A stretch of DNA of 15,025 bases from an uncultured Clostridium sp. (GTDB taxonomy: Bacteria; Bacillota; Clostridia; TANB77; CAG-508): assembly GCA_900556865.1 (NCBI GenBank), contig USQS01000012.1:1-15025 (forward strand). The letters are read 5' to 3'. Within the stretch, counting starts at the first letter, position 1. Each line of letters begins with the position of its first letter. This document shows positions 13,605 through 15,025 of this stretch, piece after piece. Made by a program: the position numbers and the translations under genes. The notes under the pieces are model-generated. The model ran no database searches. It had not been told where the DNA came from and saw only the letters and a list, made by a program, of their open reading frames with translations.

Positions 13605-15025
13605 TTATCTGGTCTGCTGCATACATTGTATCTTCATCATGTTCTACAACAATTAATGTATTTCCTAAATCCCTTAATTTCTTTAAGGTTGCTAATAATT
13701 TTTCATTATCTCTTTGATGTAAACCAATACTAGGTTCGTCTAATATGTACAAAACTCCAGTTAAACCAGATCCAATTTGAGTAGCTAAACGTATTCTTTG
13801 TGATTCTCCTCCCGAAAGTGTTCCACTACTTCTAGAAAGTGTTAAATATTCCAATCCAACATCTATCAAAAATTCTAAACGTTTATCTATTTCTTTTAAT
13901 ATTAAACCTGAAATCATTTTTTCTTTTTCTGAAAGCTCTAAACTTCTCAAATATTCTTGACATTTACCTATTGACATTTGTGTTAATTCATTTATGTTTT
14001 TATCCCCAATCTTAATTGAAAGTATCTCTTTTTTTAGTCTTGCTCCTCCACAAGTTGGGCAATCAGAGTTACTCATATACATTTCGTAAAAAGTTCTCAT
14101 TCCTTGTGACTTTGTTTCATTATGCCTTCTTTCTAAAGTTGGAATTACCCCCTCAAACTTTGAAGTAAACTTTCTTGTACCATAACTGCTTTCAAACTCA
14201 AAATCAATTTCTTCATCTGTTCCATAAAGTATTTTTTCCAAGAAATCTCTTGGTAGTTTTTTTATTGGTTTTGTTATATCTACATTATATTTTTTTGCTA
14301 TTGATTCAAAATACATTTTTGCCATTGTTTCGCCCTTTTTCATTGTGCTTGAACCAAAAGCTTTTACTCCATCATATAAAGTTTTATTTTTATCTGGAAT
14401 TATTAAATCTTCATCTATTTTCATTAAATAACCTATGCCTAAACAATCTGGGCAGGCTCCATATGGATTATTAAAAGAAAACATTCTTGGTGTTAATTCT
14501 GGAAAACTAAAACCACAATGTGCACAAGCATAATTTGAACTATATAAAATTTCTGTACTTCCATCTTTCTTTTTAATTCCACTAAATTTATTTAAATCTA
14601 CTCCTGCCATTGGCATTACACTTATAACAACTAAATTTGACGCATTTTTTAGTGCAATTTCTATAGATTCTGTAAGTCTACTTCTAATATCATCTTTTAT
14701 AACTAATCTATCAACTACAAGTTCTATCTGATGTTTTTTGTTTTTTTCTATTTTTATTTCATCTGATAAATCATAAATTACATCATCAATTCTTATTCTA
14801 ACAAAGCCTTCTTTTCTAAAATTCTCAAACTCCTTTAAATGTTCTCCTTTTCTTCCTCTAACAACAGGTGCCAAAACCTGAATTTTAGCTCCTTTTGGTA
14901 AACTCATAACATTTTCTACAATTTGATCTATAGATTGTTTTTCTATTTTTTTCCCACAATTAGGACAATATGGCTCTCCAATTCTTGCATATAGTAAACG
15001 AATATAATCATATATTTCTGTAACA
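13534..15025 (-). CDS. uvrA: UvrA, N-terminal and middle part up to the frameshift, 5' end cut
   Basis: The frame is open from the right edge (VTEIYDYIRLLYARIGEPYC...) to a stop at 13534; about 85 N-terminal residues, including the first Walker A, lie outside the window. Within it are the zinc-binding block CAHCGFSFPELTPRMFSFNN with CPDCLGIG, a later CPTCGGARLKKE, the signature SSGTLSGGESQRIRLAT and Walker B GVLYILDEPSIGLHQRDN. The last normal residues are DIGPGAGIHGGNVMAQ; the frame then runs into RNSRRS and stops. Removing one base near 13554 restores the expected continuation GTAEEV...TGKYLSG of the second piece. UvrA loads UvrB on damaged DNA. As written, the product would lack the second ATPase domain. 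Confidence 0.9.
   Translation of the reverse strand, partial: VTEIYDYIRLLYARIGEPYCPNCGKKIEKQSIDQIVENVMSLPKGAKIQVLAPVVRGRKGEHLKEFENFRKEGFVRIRIDDVIYDLSDEIKIEKNKKHQIELVVDRLVIKDDIRSRLTESIEIALKNASNLVVISVMPMAGVDLNKFSGIKKKDGSTEILYSSNYACAHCGFSFPELTPRMFSFNNPYGACPDCLGIGYLMKIDEDLIIPDKNKTLYDGVKAFGSSTMKKGETMAKMYFESIAKKYNVDITKPIKKLPRDFLEKILYGTDEEIDFEFESSYGTRKFTSKFEGVIPTLERRHNETKSQGMRTFYEMYMSNSDCPTCGGARLKKEILSIKIGDKNINELTQMSIGKCQEYLRSLELSEKEKMISGLILKEIDKRLEFLIDVGLEYLTLSRSSGTLSGGESQRIRLATQIGSGLTGVLYILDEPSIGLHQRDNEKLLATLKKLRDLGNTLIVVEHDEDTMYAADQIIDIGPGAGIHGGNVMAQRNSRRS
13554..13554 (-). other. Single-base insertion breaking uvrA
   Basis: The minus strand reads GCA CAA C GGA ACA GCA GAA GAA GTT around 13560-13537. 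Leaving out the C (13554) gives ...VMA Q GTAEEV, the expected junction of the family (GPGAG.HGG..VA.GT..E). The flanking sequence on both sides aligns with UvrA without further loss. Which base of the local CAAC is extra cannot be told. Confidence 0.8.

Overview
The window is very AT-rich (roughly three quarters A+T by eye) with tightly packed genes, strong Gram-positive Shine-Dalgarno sequences (AGGAGG type) and short intergenic hairpin terminators. Together with an agr-type peptide quorum-sensing module, this points to a low-GC Firmicute, most likely a Clostridia-class gut or anaerobic lineage. The species cannot be named from sequence alone. No rRNA, tRNA, CRISPR array, insertion sequence or phage gene was seen.

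Layout from left to right. (1) Bases 1-4797, minus strand: an apparent operon transcribed leftwards, acyl-CoA synthetase (AMP-forming), then ftsY (signal recognition particle receptor), then a UPF0182 membrane protein running off the left edge. (2) Bases 4671-5231: a gene-free 560-base divergent regulatory region with promoters on both strands. (3) Bases 5232-8205: a complete agr-like quorum-sensing module in an unusual arrangement. The response regulator (agrA-like) and sensor kinase (agrC-like) run rightwards. They meet head-on the leftward pair agrB (peptide-processing protease) and agrD (a 39-residue cyclic-peptide precursor of which a computed ORF list of long frames would take no notice). 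A hairpin terminator lies between the two halves. (4) Bases 8356-9986, minus strand: fmt then def, the N-formyl-methionine pair, with a clear promoter and terminator. (5) Bases 10046-11789, minus strand: histidine phosphatase, Nudix hydrolase and tag (3-methyladenine DNA glycosylase I), a probable DNA and nucleotide-housekeeping operon. (6) Bases 11896-12372, minus strand: an unrecognised membrane-anchored small protein with its own promoter embedded in the uvrA terminator. (7) Bases 12453-15025, minus strand: uvrA, missing its first roughly 85 residues beyond the right edge and interrupted by a one-base frameshift at about 13554.

How the genes work together: AgrD is expected to be cut and cyclised by AgrB, exported, sensed by the AgrC-like kinase and relayed to the LytTR regulator, which probably acts on repeats just upstream of its own promoter. 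The flanking genes are ordinary housekeeping (protein targeting, translation initiation, DNA repair) and show no obvious functional link to the module.

The points most worth a second look are the convergent agr arrangement, the AgrD peptide whose Cys-to-HQP spacing predicts an enlarged ring, a possible separate agrD promoter, and the uvrA frameshift. All calls rest on reading motifs by eye; no database search was run.
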